From NCBI RefSeq assembly GCF_013426895.1, contig NZ_AP023175.1:930001-994000 (forward strand): 64,000 nucleotides of DNA. The letters run 5' to 3'. The notes below the pieces were generated by a model, which was not told the origin of the DNA, ran no database searches, and worked only from the letters and a program-made list of their open reading frames with translations. Of this stretch, positions 52,604-61,096 are shown in pieces. This stretch comes from Paraburkholderia largidicola (GTDB lineage: Bacteria; Pseudomonadota; Gammaproteobacteria; Burkholderiales; Burkholderiaceae). The position numbers and the translations under genes are program-made. Each line of letters opens with the position of its first letter. Positions within the stretch are counted from its first letter, which is position 1.

Positions 52604-53369
52604 TTTTTTGTCTGCGACGGTGGTTGGCTTTTGCTCAGGCGTTGCCGTTTGGTGTTTTTTTTGTTTTCACTGGCATCCGCGCTATGCCTACGTGCTTCAA
52701 GCGTTGCCCCTGTGCGGGGCGGCACCTACTTTTCTTTGCCGCCGCAAAGAAAAGTAGGCAAAAGAAAGCGGCTCACACCGCCAGTTCTTGTGTTCGCCTG
52801 AGGGCCCCAAAAGGGTCTTACGCTTCACACGGCAACGCGCGTGTTCGCGTGCGTTGCCAACGTTCTCTCTGTACGCCTCACCCGCTTCGCGCGCCCGAAT
52901 TACCGCATGCCGCACAAGATAGTCCACCGCCGCCCAGGTGGTAAACAGTGTGTAGGCCGAAGTACTCCACCCGCCTCACTTCGGACCGATAGCGCATGCG
53001 TTCCACCCTGTAGGAGCGCCAGGTTATGCGACGCGAAAACCTACACACAGTTTGCCACCTGGGCGGCGCATATAATTCGCTGCCGCTGGCCCTTGTGCAG
53101 GTGTCTGGAGCGGGTGAGGCATCTGTTCGAAGCGCTGGCAACGCTCGCAAACAAGGACGTTGCCGTGTGAAGCGCGGGGACGTTGGGGGCCCGTGGATAG
53201 GGACACGGGCTGGCGGTGTGAGCCGCTTTCTTTTGCCTACTTTTCTTTGCGGCGGCAAAGAAAAGTAGGTGCCGCCCCGCACAGGGGCAACGCTTGCGAA
53301 CCAATAACATCACGCGGATGCCAGCGCAAAGCCCCCCAAAAAACCCGAACAGCCTCGCAAACAAAAAAA
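52604..53369. repeat. Long nested palindrome element, copy D
   Basis: The outer motif TTTTTTGTCTGCGACG (52604) begins 6 bp after the nasS stop, and AGCCTCGCAAACAAAAAAA ends the element 7 bp before the choX-type gene's end. The core is 52672-53322 (651 bp), in copy-A orientation. The left end is of type 1 (CGTGCTTCAAGCG) and the right end of type 2 (CGCTTGCGAACC), a mixed pair. The arms contain the 15-bp CCTACTTTTCTTTGC hairpins and the GCCGCCCAGGTGG blocks. It fills the whole gap between convergent genes. Confidence 0.9.
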
Positions 53370-53376
53370 CCCGCCC

Positions 53377-54318
53377 TCAATGCGCCGCAATATAAGCCTT
53401 AACAGCCGGCAGACCATCTTTACCATCAATCGTCTGCACTCCCGCCAGCCACTTATCCAAAGCCTGAGGATTAGCCTTCAACCAGGCCAGCGCAGCCTTA
53501 TTTGCATCTTCCTTGTTCATGATAGGCACCATCACATGATTCTCGATAGCCGTCGTGAACTGCAGATTAGAAACAAACTTCGCCGCATTCGGGCAACGCG
53601 CAGCGTAATCGGGCGGCGTCGCCGTAAACACCTTCGCCTCGCCATAGTTAGGCCCGAACACATCATCCCCACCAGACAGATAATCGATCTTCATCTGCAC
53701 ATTCATGGGATGCGGCTCCCAGCCCAGAAACACGATCCACTTCTTGTCACGAACCGCACGGTTCACCTCGACCAGCATCCCCGCCTCGCTCGACTCCACC
53801 AGCTTGAACTTGCCAAGCCCGAACTGATTGCCGTCGATCATCTTCTTGATCAACGCGTTGCCGTCATTACCGGGCTCGATGCCATAAACCTTCCCATCAA
53901 GCTTGTCCGCATACTTTGCAATATCGCTGAAGTTCTTCAGCCCGCCGTTGTACACATAATCCGGCACAGCAAGCGTATATTTCGCGCCCGTCAGGTTCGG
54001 CGTCGCCAGCACCTTGATCGTGCCGGCCTTCACGAACGGCTGGATGATCGGGTCCATCGTCGGTGCCCAATAGCCGAGAAACACGTCGATCTGCTTGCTC
54101 TTGATGCCTGCGAACGTAATCGGCACTGAAGCAATCGTCTTCGTCGGGTTGTAGCCGAGCCCCTGGAAGATCGTCGATGCGAGGCCCGTCGTCGCGGCAA
54201 TATCGGTCCAGCCGACATCGGCGAAACGGACGTTGCGGCACACGGCGGGATCGGCGGCGTGCGCGGTCCCGGCAGCCGTCGCGCACAGCGCGGCCGCCAT
54301 CATCAGCTTGCGTTTCAT
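53377..54318 (-). CDS. choX: Choline/glycine-betaine-binding protein, ChoX-like (313 aa)
   Basis: A periplasmic receptor of an ABC importer of choline or betaine. Sec signal at residues 1-21 (MMAAALCATAAGTAHA-A). The mature protein starts PAVCRNVRFADVGWTDI, typical of ChoX (the WTDI Trp belongs to the aromatic ligand box), with FLGYWAPTMDP and a later FLGWEPHPMN adding aromatic residues for the trimethylammonium group. The ATG follows GAGGAGAATCTG. The gene is 40 bp downstream of the GbdR-like regulator, though choW and choV lie further upstream on the same strand. Confidence 0.9.
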   Translation of the reverse strand: MKRKLMMAAALCATAAGTAHAADPAVCRNVRFADVGWTDIAATTGLASTIFQGLGYNPTKTIASVPITFAGIKSKQIDVFLGYWAPTMDPIIQPFVKAGTIKVLATPNLTGAKYTLAVPDYVYNGGLKNFSDIAKYADKLDGKVYGIEPGNDGNALIKKMIDGNQFGLGKFKLVESSEAGMLVEVNRAVRDKKWIVFLGWEPHPMNVQMKIDYLSGGDDVFGPNYGEAKVFTATPPDYAARCPNAAKFVSNLQFTTAIENHVMVPIMNKEDANKAALAWLKANPQALDKWLAGVQTIDGKDGLPAVKAYIAAH

Positions 54319-54358
54319 CAGATTCTCCTCGGAATAATTTTGCTTGCCGCTCGACGGC

Positions 54359-55336
54359 CTAGCTCGCGTGGCGGCGCTCGACGCTCGGCGCATGACCGAA
54401 CTGCGCGCGATAAGCCTTGCTGAAATGACACGGTGAATGAAATCCGCACACGGTCGTCACGCGCGCAATCGATGCGTCCGTCGTGCGCAGCAGATCGCGC
54501 GCGCGCCGCAAACGCAGCGACAGGTAGTAATGCGTCGGCGACACACTCAGATAAACCTTGAACATGCGCTGTAAATGGCGTTGCGACAATTGCACGAGCC
54601 GCGCGAGTTCTTCGAGCGACAAAGGCTCTTCGATATTCGCTTCCATCAGCCGCACCACTTCGATCAGTTCGGCACGCGAGAAACCGACGCGCGCATCGAC
54701 GGGAATCGGCTGCGGATCGCTCGCGCTGCGGATGCGCTCGAGAATGAACTGCTCGGACACTTGCGCCGCAAGGGTCTGCCCGAAGCGGGAACTGACCAGA
54801 TCGAGCATCAGATCGAGCGGCGCCGTGCCGCCCGTGCAGGTCAGGCGATCGCGATCGATCACGAACAGCTCGTCGGCGAATTGCACATGCGGATATTCCT
54901 TGTGCAGCGCCGACAGGTCTTCCCAATGCACCGAACAGCGATAACCGTCGAGCAGCCCCGCCGCCATCAACGCATAAGCGCCCGTGCAAACGCCGCCCAA
55001 CGGCACGCCCTGCGATGCGGCATCCGCGAGCAGTGTCTTCACGTTGGTATCGACGGCATTGCGTATCTGCGTGCCGCCGCACACGATCAGCACATCCGGC
55101 ATGCCCGCCTCTTCGAGCGTGCGCGTCGGCTTGACCGTCAGGCCATTGCTCGCCCGCACGGGCACGCCGTCGGTCGTAATCACAGACCAGCGATAGTGCT
55201 GCGCGCGCGAAACGTAATTCGCCATGCGCAGCACTTCGACCGCGCTCGTGAACGCGATCATCGAAAAACTGGGCAAAGTCAGAAAGCCCACATGCGCAAG
55301 ATTCGACAACGGCGTTTCAGCCCTGATAGACGTCAC
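54359..55336 (-). CDS. GlxA-type AraC regulator, GbdR-like (325 aa)
   Basis: An N-terminal DJ-1/PfpI-like amidotransferase-type domain (residues about 15-190; VGFLTLPSFSMIAFTSAVEVLRMANYV, the Cys elbow GGVCTGAYALMAAGLLDG) and a C-terminal AraC double helix-turn-helix (SLEELARLVQLSQRHLQRMFK; VTTVCGFHSPCHFSKAYRAQFG). GbdR of Pseudomonas, regulator of choline/betaine catabolism, has this form. The GTG start follows GGAGCGCGAC; the longest frame adds 25 residues. Located between choW and choX, it most likely responds to glycine betaine or dimethylglycine. Confidence 0.85.
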   Translation of the reverse strand: MTSIRAETPLSNLAHVGFLTLPSFSMIAFTSAVEVLRMANYVSRAQHYRWSVITTDGVPVRASNGLTVKPTRTLEEAGMPDVLIVCGGTQIRNAVDTNVKTLLADAASQGVPLGGVCTGAYALMAAGLLDGYRCSVHWEDLSALHKEYPHVQFADELFVIDRDRLTCTGGTAPLDLMLDLVSSRFGQTLAAQVSEQFILERIRSASDPQPIPVDARVGFSRAELIEVVRLMEANIEEPLSLEELARLVQLSQRHLQRMFKVYLSVSPTHYYLSLRLRRARDLLRTTDASIARVTTVCGFHSPCHFSKAYRAQFGHAPSVERRHAS

Positions 55337-55376
55337 GTCGCGCTCCGTGATGCACAAAGAAGAATGTGTTTGGCCA

Positions 55377-55402
55377 CCGCGAAAGCCCGAAGGCTCTCGC
55401 GG
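55377..55402. terminator. Hairpin between choW and the GbdR-like gene
   Basis: CCGCGAAAGCC (55377-55387) pairs with GGCTCTCGCGG (55392-55402) over 11 bp with one mismatch, closing on a CGAA loop. It lies about 70 bp after the choW stop in the leftward direction. It may lower read-through from choVW into the regulator; no T-tract is present. Confidence 0.45.
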
Positions 55403-55469
55403 GACGACCACTATTGGTTCTATTGCAGACGCGCCAGAAAGTCAGCGCTTGATCGAATACGACAAAGAC

Positions 55470-56375
55470 TTAGCTTTGCGCGACGGCCGGCTGTTCGCGG
55501 CGCACGCGCATCACGTTGCGCAGGCCTGCGAAGCGCGGCGCAGTGGCCGAGCCAGGCGAGCGGCCAAAGCTCTCGGTGATACGGTCCAGAATGATCGCCA
55601 GCAACACGACGGAAAGACCGCTTTCGAAACCCAGCCCGATATCGAGCCGCTGAATACTCGCGAGCACATCGTTGCCGAGACCGCCCGCGCCCACCATCGA
55701 CGCGATGATCACCATCGACAGCGCCATCATGATGGTCTGGTTCACGCCCTGCATAATCGACGGCAAGGCGTTCGGGAATTGCACCTTGTACAGCAACTGC
55801 CACGGCGTGCAACCGAATGCCTGCCCCGCTTCGACGATCTCGCGGTTCACATGCCTGATGCCGAGACTCGTCAGACGCACGGCAGGCGGCATCGCGAAGA
55901 TCACGGTAGAGAGAATCCCCGGCACGCGGCCAAGACCGAACAGCATCGCCGCGGGAATCAGGTAGACGAATGCGGGCATCGTCTGCATCAGGTCGAGAAT
56001 CGGGCGCACGATCATCTGCACATGCTTGTTCTTCGCGGTCCAGATGCCGAGCGGAATGCCGAACACGAGACTGATCAACGTCGACGACAGCGTGAGGCCC
56101 AGCGTGATGACCGTCTGGTCCCAGAAGCCGGTTGCGTAAATCAGCAGTAGCGAAGCCGTGGCGAAAATTGCAAAACGCCAGCCCACGCGCCACAGGCCGA
56201 TGCCGATGAAGAACGCCATCAGCGCCCACATCGGAATGGCCTGCAAGCCATGCTCGATCAGCGCGGCGAAGCTCTCGATTGCCTTGCCGATCGAATCGAA
56301 GGTGCTCGCGTCGTGATCGAGCAGATAGTGAACGGACTGGTCGACCCAACGGCCGAGTGGAATCATCTCAGACAT
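55470..56375 (-). CDS. choW: Choline/betaine ABC transporter permease, ChoW/ProW-like (301 aa)
   Basis: An inner-membrane permease of the ABC importer with about six helices. Family features include the N-terminal WVDQSVHYLLDHDASTFDSIGKAI, LMAFFIGIGLWRVGWRF, and the EAA-like cytosolic loop VEAGQAFGCTPWQLLYKVQFPNALPSIMQGVNQ that contacts the ATPase. The ATG chosen has AGAGGTGG before it; it overlaps the end of choV by 8 bp, so the two are coupled. It pairs with ChoV and ChoX. Confidence 0.92.
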   Translation of the reverse strand: MSEMIPLGRWVDQSVHYLLDHDASTFDSIGKAIESFAALIEHGLQAIPMWALMAFFIGIGLWRVGWRFAIFATASLLLIYATGFWDQTVITLGLTLSSTLISLVFGIPLGIWTAKNKHVQMIVRPILDLMQTMPAFVYLIPAAMLFGLGRVPGILSTVIFAMPPAVRLTSLGIRHVNREIVEAGQAFGCTPWQLLYKVQFPNALPSIMQGVNQTIMMALSMVIIASMVGAGGLGNDVLASIQRLDIGLGFESGLSVVLLAIILDRITESFGRSPGSATAPRFAGLRNVMRVRREQPAVAQS

Positions 56376-57540
56376 GGGCACCACCTCTGTTGCGCGTAAT
56401 CACCTTGAGGACCGCGGCCTGATCGACGGAACCGCAATAGCGGTCTTCGTCGTCGACCACGGGCAGAGCCGTCGTGCTCGCGCACACGCGCGACACGACA
56501 TGTTCGAGCGGCGCGCCGCGCGAAATGCATTCGACCTTGTTCAGCGACGGCGACGCATTGCCGATCGCATCGCGTGTGACGAAGCCGCGGATACGGCGCT
56601 CGGCATCCAGCACGAACGCGTATTCCGCGCTGCCGTTGAGCGACTCGGCAACGCTGGACTGATCCAGATTGCGCACCAGCGGCACGCCGTTCGCCTGCAT
56701 CAGATCACCCGCCGTCAGATAGCGGCTCGTATCGACGCCTTCGAAGAACGCGCGCACGTAGTCGTCCGCCGGGTTCGCGATGATGTCCTGCGGCGTGCCG
56801 ATCTGCACGACTCGCCCCCCTTCCATGATCGCGATGCGCGTGCCGATGCGCAGCGCCTCTTCCAGATCGTGGGACACGAACAGGATCGTGCGCTGCTGGT
56901 TCTTCTGCAATTCCAGCAGCACGTTCTGCATTTCCTTGCGCTTGAGCGGGTCGAGCGCGGAGAACGCTTCATCCATGATCATCAGCGAGGGGTTCACCGC
57001 CAGCGCACGCGCGAGACCGACGCGCTGCTGCATGCCGCCCGACAATTCCGACGGCAGCTTGCCGGCGAAGGTCGCGAGGCCCACCTGTTCGAGCACTTCG
57101 AGCGCGCGCTTCTCACGTTGCTTGCGTCCCATGCCGCCGACTTCGAGGCCGAACGCCGCATTCGACAGCACCGTGCGTTGCGGCATCAGCGCGAACGACT
57201 GGAACACCATGCTCATGTCGGTGCGACGCAGCGAGGTCAGCTCCGAGCGCTTGATGGCGGCAACATCGCGGCCATCGATGATCACCTTCCCGGCCGTCGG
57301 TTCGACCAGCCGATTGATGAGACGGATCAGCGTGGACTTGCCGGAACCCGACAGGCCCATCAGCACGAAAATCTCGCCTTCCTGCACGTCGAAGGAGACG
57401 TTGTGGACGCCGACCACGTGCCCCGTCTTGGCGAATACTTCGTCCTTCGACGCGCCTCGCGAGAGCATGTCCTGCGCCAACTTCGGGTTAGGCCCGAATA
57501 CCTTACATAATCCTTCGACCACGACCTTTGGGGATTTCAT
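56368..57540 (-). CDS. choV: Choline/betaine ABC transporter ATPase with CBS domains, ChoV/ProV-like (390 aa)
   Basis: The ATP-hydrolysing subunit. The ABC domain includes Walker A GLSGSGKST (residues 62-70), signature LSGGMQQRVGLARAL, Walker B LMIMDEAFSALDPL and the H-loop FVSHDLEE. Two CBS motifs occupy the C-terminal 110 residues (VPLVRNLDQSSVAESLNGS; VVSRVCASTTALPVVDDEDRYCG), as in OpuA/ProV ionic-strength sensors. The ATG three codons inside the longest frame has GAGGAG 9 nt before it. It is the first gene of the leftward cho operon and divergent from the sugar-acid dehydratase. Confidence 0.93.
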   Translation of the reverse strand: MKSPKVVVEGLCKVFGPNPKLAQDMLSRGASKDEVFAKTGHVVGVHNVSFDVQEGEIFVLMGLSGSGKSTLIRLINRLVEPTAGKVIIDGRDVAAIKRSELTSLRRTDMSMVFQSFALMPQRTVLSNAAFGLEVGGMGRKQREKRALEVLEQVGLATFAGKLPSELSGGMQQRVGLARALAVNPSLMIMDEAFSALDPLKRKEMQNVLLELQKNQQRTILFVSHDLEEALRIGTRIAIMEGGRVVQIGTPQDIIANPADDYVRAFFEGVDTSRYLTAGDLMQANGVPLVRNLDQSSVAESLNGSAEYAFVLDAERRIRGFVTRDAIGNASPSLNKVECISRGAPLEHVVSRVCASTTALPVVDDEDRYCGSVDQAAVLKVITRNRGGAHV

Positions 57541-57988
57541 TGAGTCCATCTCCTCGTGGTGCAGGCGCCGGCCTGCACATGTGTGACTACATAGTTGCCA
57601 GAAAAAACCCCGACTAGCCGACTAATTGCGACAGACGCTTGCGGAAATGCGACACGATGAAAAACGAACGGACGTTAGCGGATGCGTGTAACCCTTGTGC
57701 AGCAAGGATTCGCGAGGATGTTGCAATGCGTGATGAGTGGTCGCGCGTGTCGCTTATTGGAAGGTCGGCGTCCGCGGAATGACGCATTTGCGGCGCGTAG
57801 CGACATGCCCCGTCAAGGGTTCTCCCTGCCCTGCGGCGCAAACGCTGCCTTTCATCGCTTCTGTTGCGCTGCAACCGCAATGCGTCGCGCCCTTCGCAGC
57901 CCTTGCAACGAACGCCATCTCATGCGACGAATGGGCTAAGCTGATCGACAACGGACGCACGAAGAACGAAGCCAAAACAGGAGACCCC
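57541..57988. other. Divergent promoter region, choV / dehydratase
   Basis: A 448-bp stretch of non-coding DNA. Open frames that extend the dehydratase upstream lack ribosome sites. No clear promoter or operator is visible by eye; a site for the GbdR-like protein would be expected in the left part. Confidence 0.4.
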
Positions 57989-59701
57989 ATGCGCAAACTC
58001 CGCTCGCAAAGCTGGTTCGGCCGCAACGACAAGGACGGCTTCATCCATCGTTCGTGGATGAAAAACCAGGGCATTCCGCACGATGAATTCGACGGCCGTC
58101 CTGTCGTCGGCATTTGCAATACGTGGTCGGAGCTGACGCCCTGCAACGCTCACTTTCGCGAACTCGCCGAGTACGTGAAACGCGGCGTGCGTGAAGCGGG
58201 TGGCCTGCCGCTCGAATTCCCCGTGATGTCGCTCGGCGAATCGAACCTGCGGCCCACGGCGATGCTGTTTCGCAATCTGGCTTCGATGGATGTCGAGGAG
58301 TCGATACGCGGCAATCCGCTCGACGGCGTGATCCTGCTCGTCGGCTGCGACAAGACTACGCCGGCGCTCCTGATGGGCGCGGCGTCATGCAATCTGCCCG
58401 CGCTCGCCGTGTCGGGCGGCCCGATGCTCAATGGCCGCTTCCGCGGCCGCACGATCGGTTCGGGTACGGGCGTATGGCAGATGTCCGAGGAAGTGCGCGC
58501 GGGCACGATGAGCCAGCAGGAGTTCATCGATGCCGAATCGTGCATGAACCGCTCGCGCGGTCATTGCATGACGATGGGTACGGCATCGACGATGGCGTCG
58601 ATGGTCGAATCGCTCGGCATCGGTCTGCCGCACAACGCGGCGATTCCCGCTGTCGATGCGCGCCGCCAGGTGCTTGCGCATCTCGCTGGCCGGCGCATCG
58701 TCGAGATGGTCCGCGACGATGTGACGATGGACAAGATCCTCACGCGCCAGGCCTTCGAAAACGCGATCCGCACGAACGCCGCGATCGGCGGATCGACGAA
58801 TGCCGTCGTGCATCTGATCGCGCTCGCGCGGCGCATCGGCGTCGATCTCGCGCTCGACGACTGGGAACTCGGCTCGGATGTGCCGTGCCTCGTCAACCTG
58901 CAGCCATCGGGCGAGTACCTGATGGAAGATTTCTACTACGCAGGCGGCCTGCCTGCCGTGTTGAAGCAACTCGGCGAGCAGGGGCTGCTGCATCGCGATG
59001 CGCTGACCGTCAACGGCAAAACCATCTGGGACAACGTCTGCGATGCGCCCAACTACGATCAGAAGGTGATCACGACTTTCGCCGAGCCGTTCAAGCCGCA
59101 CGCGGGCATCGCCGTGCTGCGCGGCAATCTCGCGCCGAATGGCGCCGTCATCAAGCCCTCGGCGGCGACGGCTTCGCTGTTGAAGCATCGCGGGCGTGCC
59201 GTCGTGTTCGAGAACGTCGAAGAACTGCACGCGAAGGTCGACGACGAATCGCTCGATATCGACGAGCATTGCGTGATGGTGCTCAAGGGCGCGGGGCCAA
59301 AGGGCTATCCCGGTTTCGCCGAGGTCGGCAACATGCCGCTGCCGAAAAAGGTCCTGCAAAAAGGCATTACCGACATGGTGCGCATCTCCGATGGCCGCAT
59401 GAGCGGCACGGCCTATGGCGCCGTCGTGCTGCACGTCTCGCCCGAAGCGGCGGCAGGCGGCCCGCTCGCGCTCGTGCAGACGGGCGACATGATCGAACTC
59501 GACGTCGCCGCGCGGCGCCTGCATCTGGACGTATCCGACGAAGAACTGGAACGGCGCCGCGCCGCATGGCGTGCGCCAGAACTGCCGGCGCGCGGCTATT
59601 ACCGGCTCTATGTCGAGCATGTGTTGCAGGCCGATCAGGGCGCCGATCTCGACTTCCTGGTGGGCGCGAGCGGCGCCCACGTGCCGCGCGATTCGCATTG
59701 A
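57989..59701 (+). CDS. Dihydroxy-acid/sugar-acid dehydratase (IlvD/Edd family), L-arabonate dehydratase-like (570 aa)
   Basis: An iron-sulphur dehydratase removing water from a sugar acid. The cluster cysteines are visible in WSELTPCNAHF (near residue 54), VGCDKTTPA (near 120, the KTTPA motif with the Mg-site Lys) and ESCMNRSRGHCMTMGTASTMA (near 185). Serine of the SGGPM and SDGRMSGT blocks completes the site. The 570-residue length, the RKLRSQSWFG beginning and the missing IlvD-type extension fit the L-arabonate/D-xylonate group. The ATG follows CAGGAGACCCC. The next gene 2 bp on encodes a DHDPS-like enzyme, as in the non-phosphorylated pentose pathway. Confidence 0.9.
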   Translation: MRKLRSQSWFGRNDKDGFIHRSWMKNQGIPHDEFDGRPVVGICNTWSELTPCNAHFRELAEYVKRGVREAGGLPLEFPVMSLGESNLRPTAMLFRNLASMDVEESIRGNPLDGVILLVGCDKTTPALLMGAASCNLPALAVSGGPMLNGRFRGRTIGSGTGVWQMSEEVRAGTMSQQEFIDAESCMNRSRGHCMTMGTASTMASMVESLGIGLPHNAAIPAVDARRQVLAHLAGRRIVEMVRDDVTMDKILTRQAFENAIRTNAAIGGSTNAVVHLIALARRIGVDLALDDWELGSDVPCLVNLQPSGEYLMEDFYYAGGLPAVLKQLGEQGLLHRDALTVNGKTIWDNVCDAPNYDQKVITTFAEPFKPHAGIAVLRGNLAPNGAVIKPSAATASLLKHRGRAVVFENVEELHAKVDDESLDIDEHCVMVLKGAGPKGYPGFAEVGNMPLPKKVLQKGITDMVRISDGRMSGTAYGAVVLHVSPEAAAGGPLALVQTGDMIELDVAARRLHLDVSDEELERRRAAWRAPELPARGYYRLYVEHVLQADQGADLDFLVGASGAHVPRDSH

Positions 59702-59703
59702 TC

Positions 59704-60633
59704 ATGACGCGCCCCGCCCCGTTCTCGCCACGCGGCATGTGGCCCGTGCTCTACGCCTACTTCGACGCGAACAATGTGCTCGACCGGCGAGCGATCGACA
59801 CACAGATCGACGCGACGATCGATGCGGGCGCAAGCGGCATCGTGATTCTCGGTCTTGCGACGGAAGTGAACCGTTTGACGCTCGACGAGAAGCAGCGCTT
59901 TATCGAATGGACGGGCGCGCACATCGCCGGACGCGTGCCGTTCGCCGTCACGATCACGGGCGACACTGCCGATGCGCAACTCGCATTGGCGGATTACGCA
60001 GCGGACCACGGCGCGTCGTCGCTGATCCTGCAACCGCCATCCGTTCGCGACAAGCCCGAATCGTTCTACTTCGATTTTTTCGCCGAAGTCATGCAGCGCG
60101 TGCGCGTGCCGGTCGGCATCCAGAATGCGCCCGAATATCTGGGCGTCGGGTTGTCGGTTGAATCGCTTGTCACGCTCGCCGCGCAATGCGGGCAGTTTCA
60201 GTGGCTCAAGGGCGAAGGGCCGGCCACGATCATTCATTCGACGATCGAACGGCTGCGCGAGCGTGGTAGTCCGTTCCCTGTGTTCAATGGGCGCGGAGGC
60301 CAGGAACTGATCGACAATCTGCGCGCCGGTTGCGCGGGGCTGATCGTCGCGCCTGATTCGTTCGACTGGCAAGCCGCGATTCACAGCGCTTTCATAGCCG
60401 GCGATCAGACCAACGCGCAAGCGCTTTACGAACGTATTCTGCCGTCCATCGTCTTCGTGATGCAATCGCTCGATGCGTTGACCTGCTACGGCAAACGGAT
60501 CGCGGCGTGGCGCATGGGTTTCGATGTCGCGCACGACCGGGGCATGCGTCCGACTGCATTTGGTCTGTCATGCGCACGCCGTTTTGCCGCGGCGCTGGGT
60601 CCGTTTGCCGATCAGCGCAACACGGCCCGTTGA
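59704..60633 (+). CDS. DHDPS-family enzyme, 2-keto-3-deoxy-sugar-acid dehydratase/aldolase type (309 aa)
   Basis: A class-I Schiff-base aldolase/dehydratase acting after the sugar-acid dehydratase, probably on 2-keto-3-deoxy-L-arabonate. Motifs: GMWPVLYAYFDANN at the start (barrel strand 1), GASGIVILGLATEVNRLT (pyruvate-binding GxxxE-like), VTITGDTADAQLALADYA, and the Schiff-base Lys in QFQWLKGEGP (near 175). The usual Tyr-containing YNRP motif is replaced by IQNAPEYLG. It begins 2 bp after the upstream gene, so they are one operon. Whether it is dehydratase (AraD) or aldolase is not certain from sequence alone. Confidence 0.85.
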   Translation: MTRPAPFSPRGMWPVLYAYFDANNVLDRRAIDTQIDATIDAGASGIVILGLATEVNRLTLDEKQRFIEWTGAHIAGRVPFAVTITGDTADAQLALADYAADHGASSLILQPPSVRDKPESFYFDFFAEVMQRVRVPVGIQNAPEYLGVGLSVESLVTLAAQCGQFQWLKGEGPATIIHSTIERLRERGSPFPVFNGRGGQELIDNLRAGCAGLIVAPDSFDWQAAIHSAFIAGDQTNAQALYERILPSIVFVMQSLDALTCYGKRIAAWRMGFDVAHDRGMRPTAFGLSCARRFAAALGPFADQRNTAR

Positions 60634-60641
60634 AGCAAAAA

Positions 60642-60672
60642 AGAGGAAGGCGGTTCACAACCGCGCTTCCTC
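60642..60672. terminator. Bidirectional terminator-type hairpin
   Basis: GAGGAAGGCGGTT (60642-60654) pairs with AACCGCGCTTCCTC (ending 60672) with one bulged base and a 4-nt loop. It is flanked by AAAAAA on the left, so leftward transcripts gain a U-tract, and by CTCCTTC on the right. It separates the convergent DHDPS-like and small-protein genes. Confidence 0.7.
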
Positions 60673-60700
60673 CTTCGACATCAGCGCGGAGCGCTAAGCC

Positions 60701-60919
60701 TTACTGTGCTGCCGATGCTGCTTCATCGCTGGCTGCCTTGGCGGGCGCTGCCTTCTTGTGCGCGTGCTTCTTCGCGTGATGCTTCCTGGCATGATGCTTG
60801 GCAGCGGGTGCCGATGCTGCTGCGGGCGCTTCTTCCGTTGCTGCGGGAGCCGATGCCTGCGCGAATGCGGCGATCGAGAACAGACCTGCCAGAGCGGCGG
60901 CGATGATGTGCTTGTTCAT
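60701..60919 (-). CDS. Small exported His/Lys/Ala-rich protein (72 aa)
   Basis: Residues 1-20 are a Sec signal peptide (IIAAALAGLFSIAAFAQA). The mature part has an Ala/Pro/Glu stretch and then a strongly basic histidine-rich block (KHHARKHHAKKHAHKKAAPAK) followed by an acidic Ala-rich end. No Cys. Such His/Lys-rich periplasmic proteins are common in Burkholderia and may bind metals or nucleic acids; the function is not established. The ATG follows GAGGATTCAAGCA; another five residues upstream are possible. Convergent with the aldolase gene. Confidence 0.75.
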   Translation of the reverse strand: MNKHIIAAALAGLFSIAAFAQASAPAATEEAPAAASAPAAKHHARKHHAKKHAHKKAAPAKAASDEAASAAQ

Positions 60920-61096
60920 TGCTTGAATCCTCAAACCTTGGGTTGTTGACTGACGGCTCGGTGGCCGTCTGACCGGATAGTGGTCATCGCTCTAAACGCG
61001 CAGGCCGATGAAGCGTTGACGCGCTTTCTGCTGCCTTCTGCATTCTTGACAGTTCTTTACGAGAGCCGCTCATTGCGCTTCAAATCCGTGCATTTT

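Noticed and set aside
18504..53369. CRISPR or tandem-repeat array
   Set aside because: The repeats are single elements more than 9 kb apart with no short regular repeat-spacer pattern and no cas genes.
60701..60919. The His/Lys-rich small protein as a bacteriocin substrate of the nearby CvaB-type exporter
   Set aside because: It has a classical Sec signal peptide and no double-glycine leader, and lies on the far side of the TolC-family gene.
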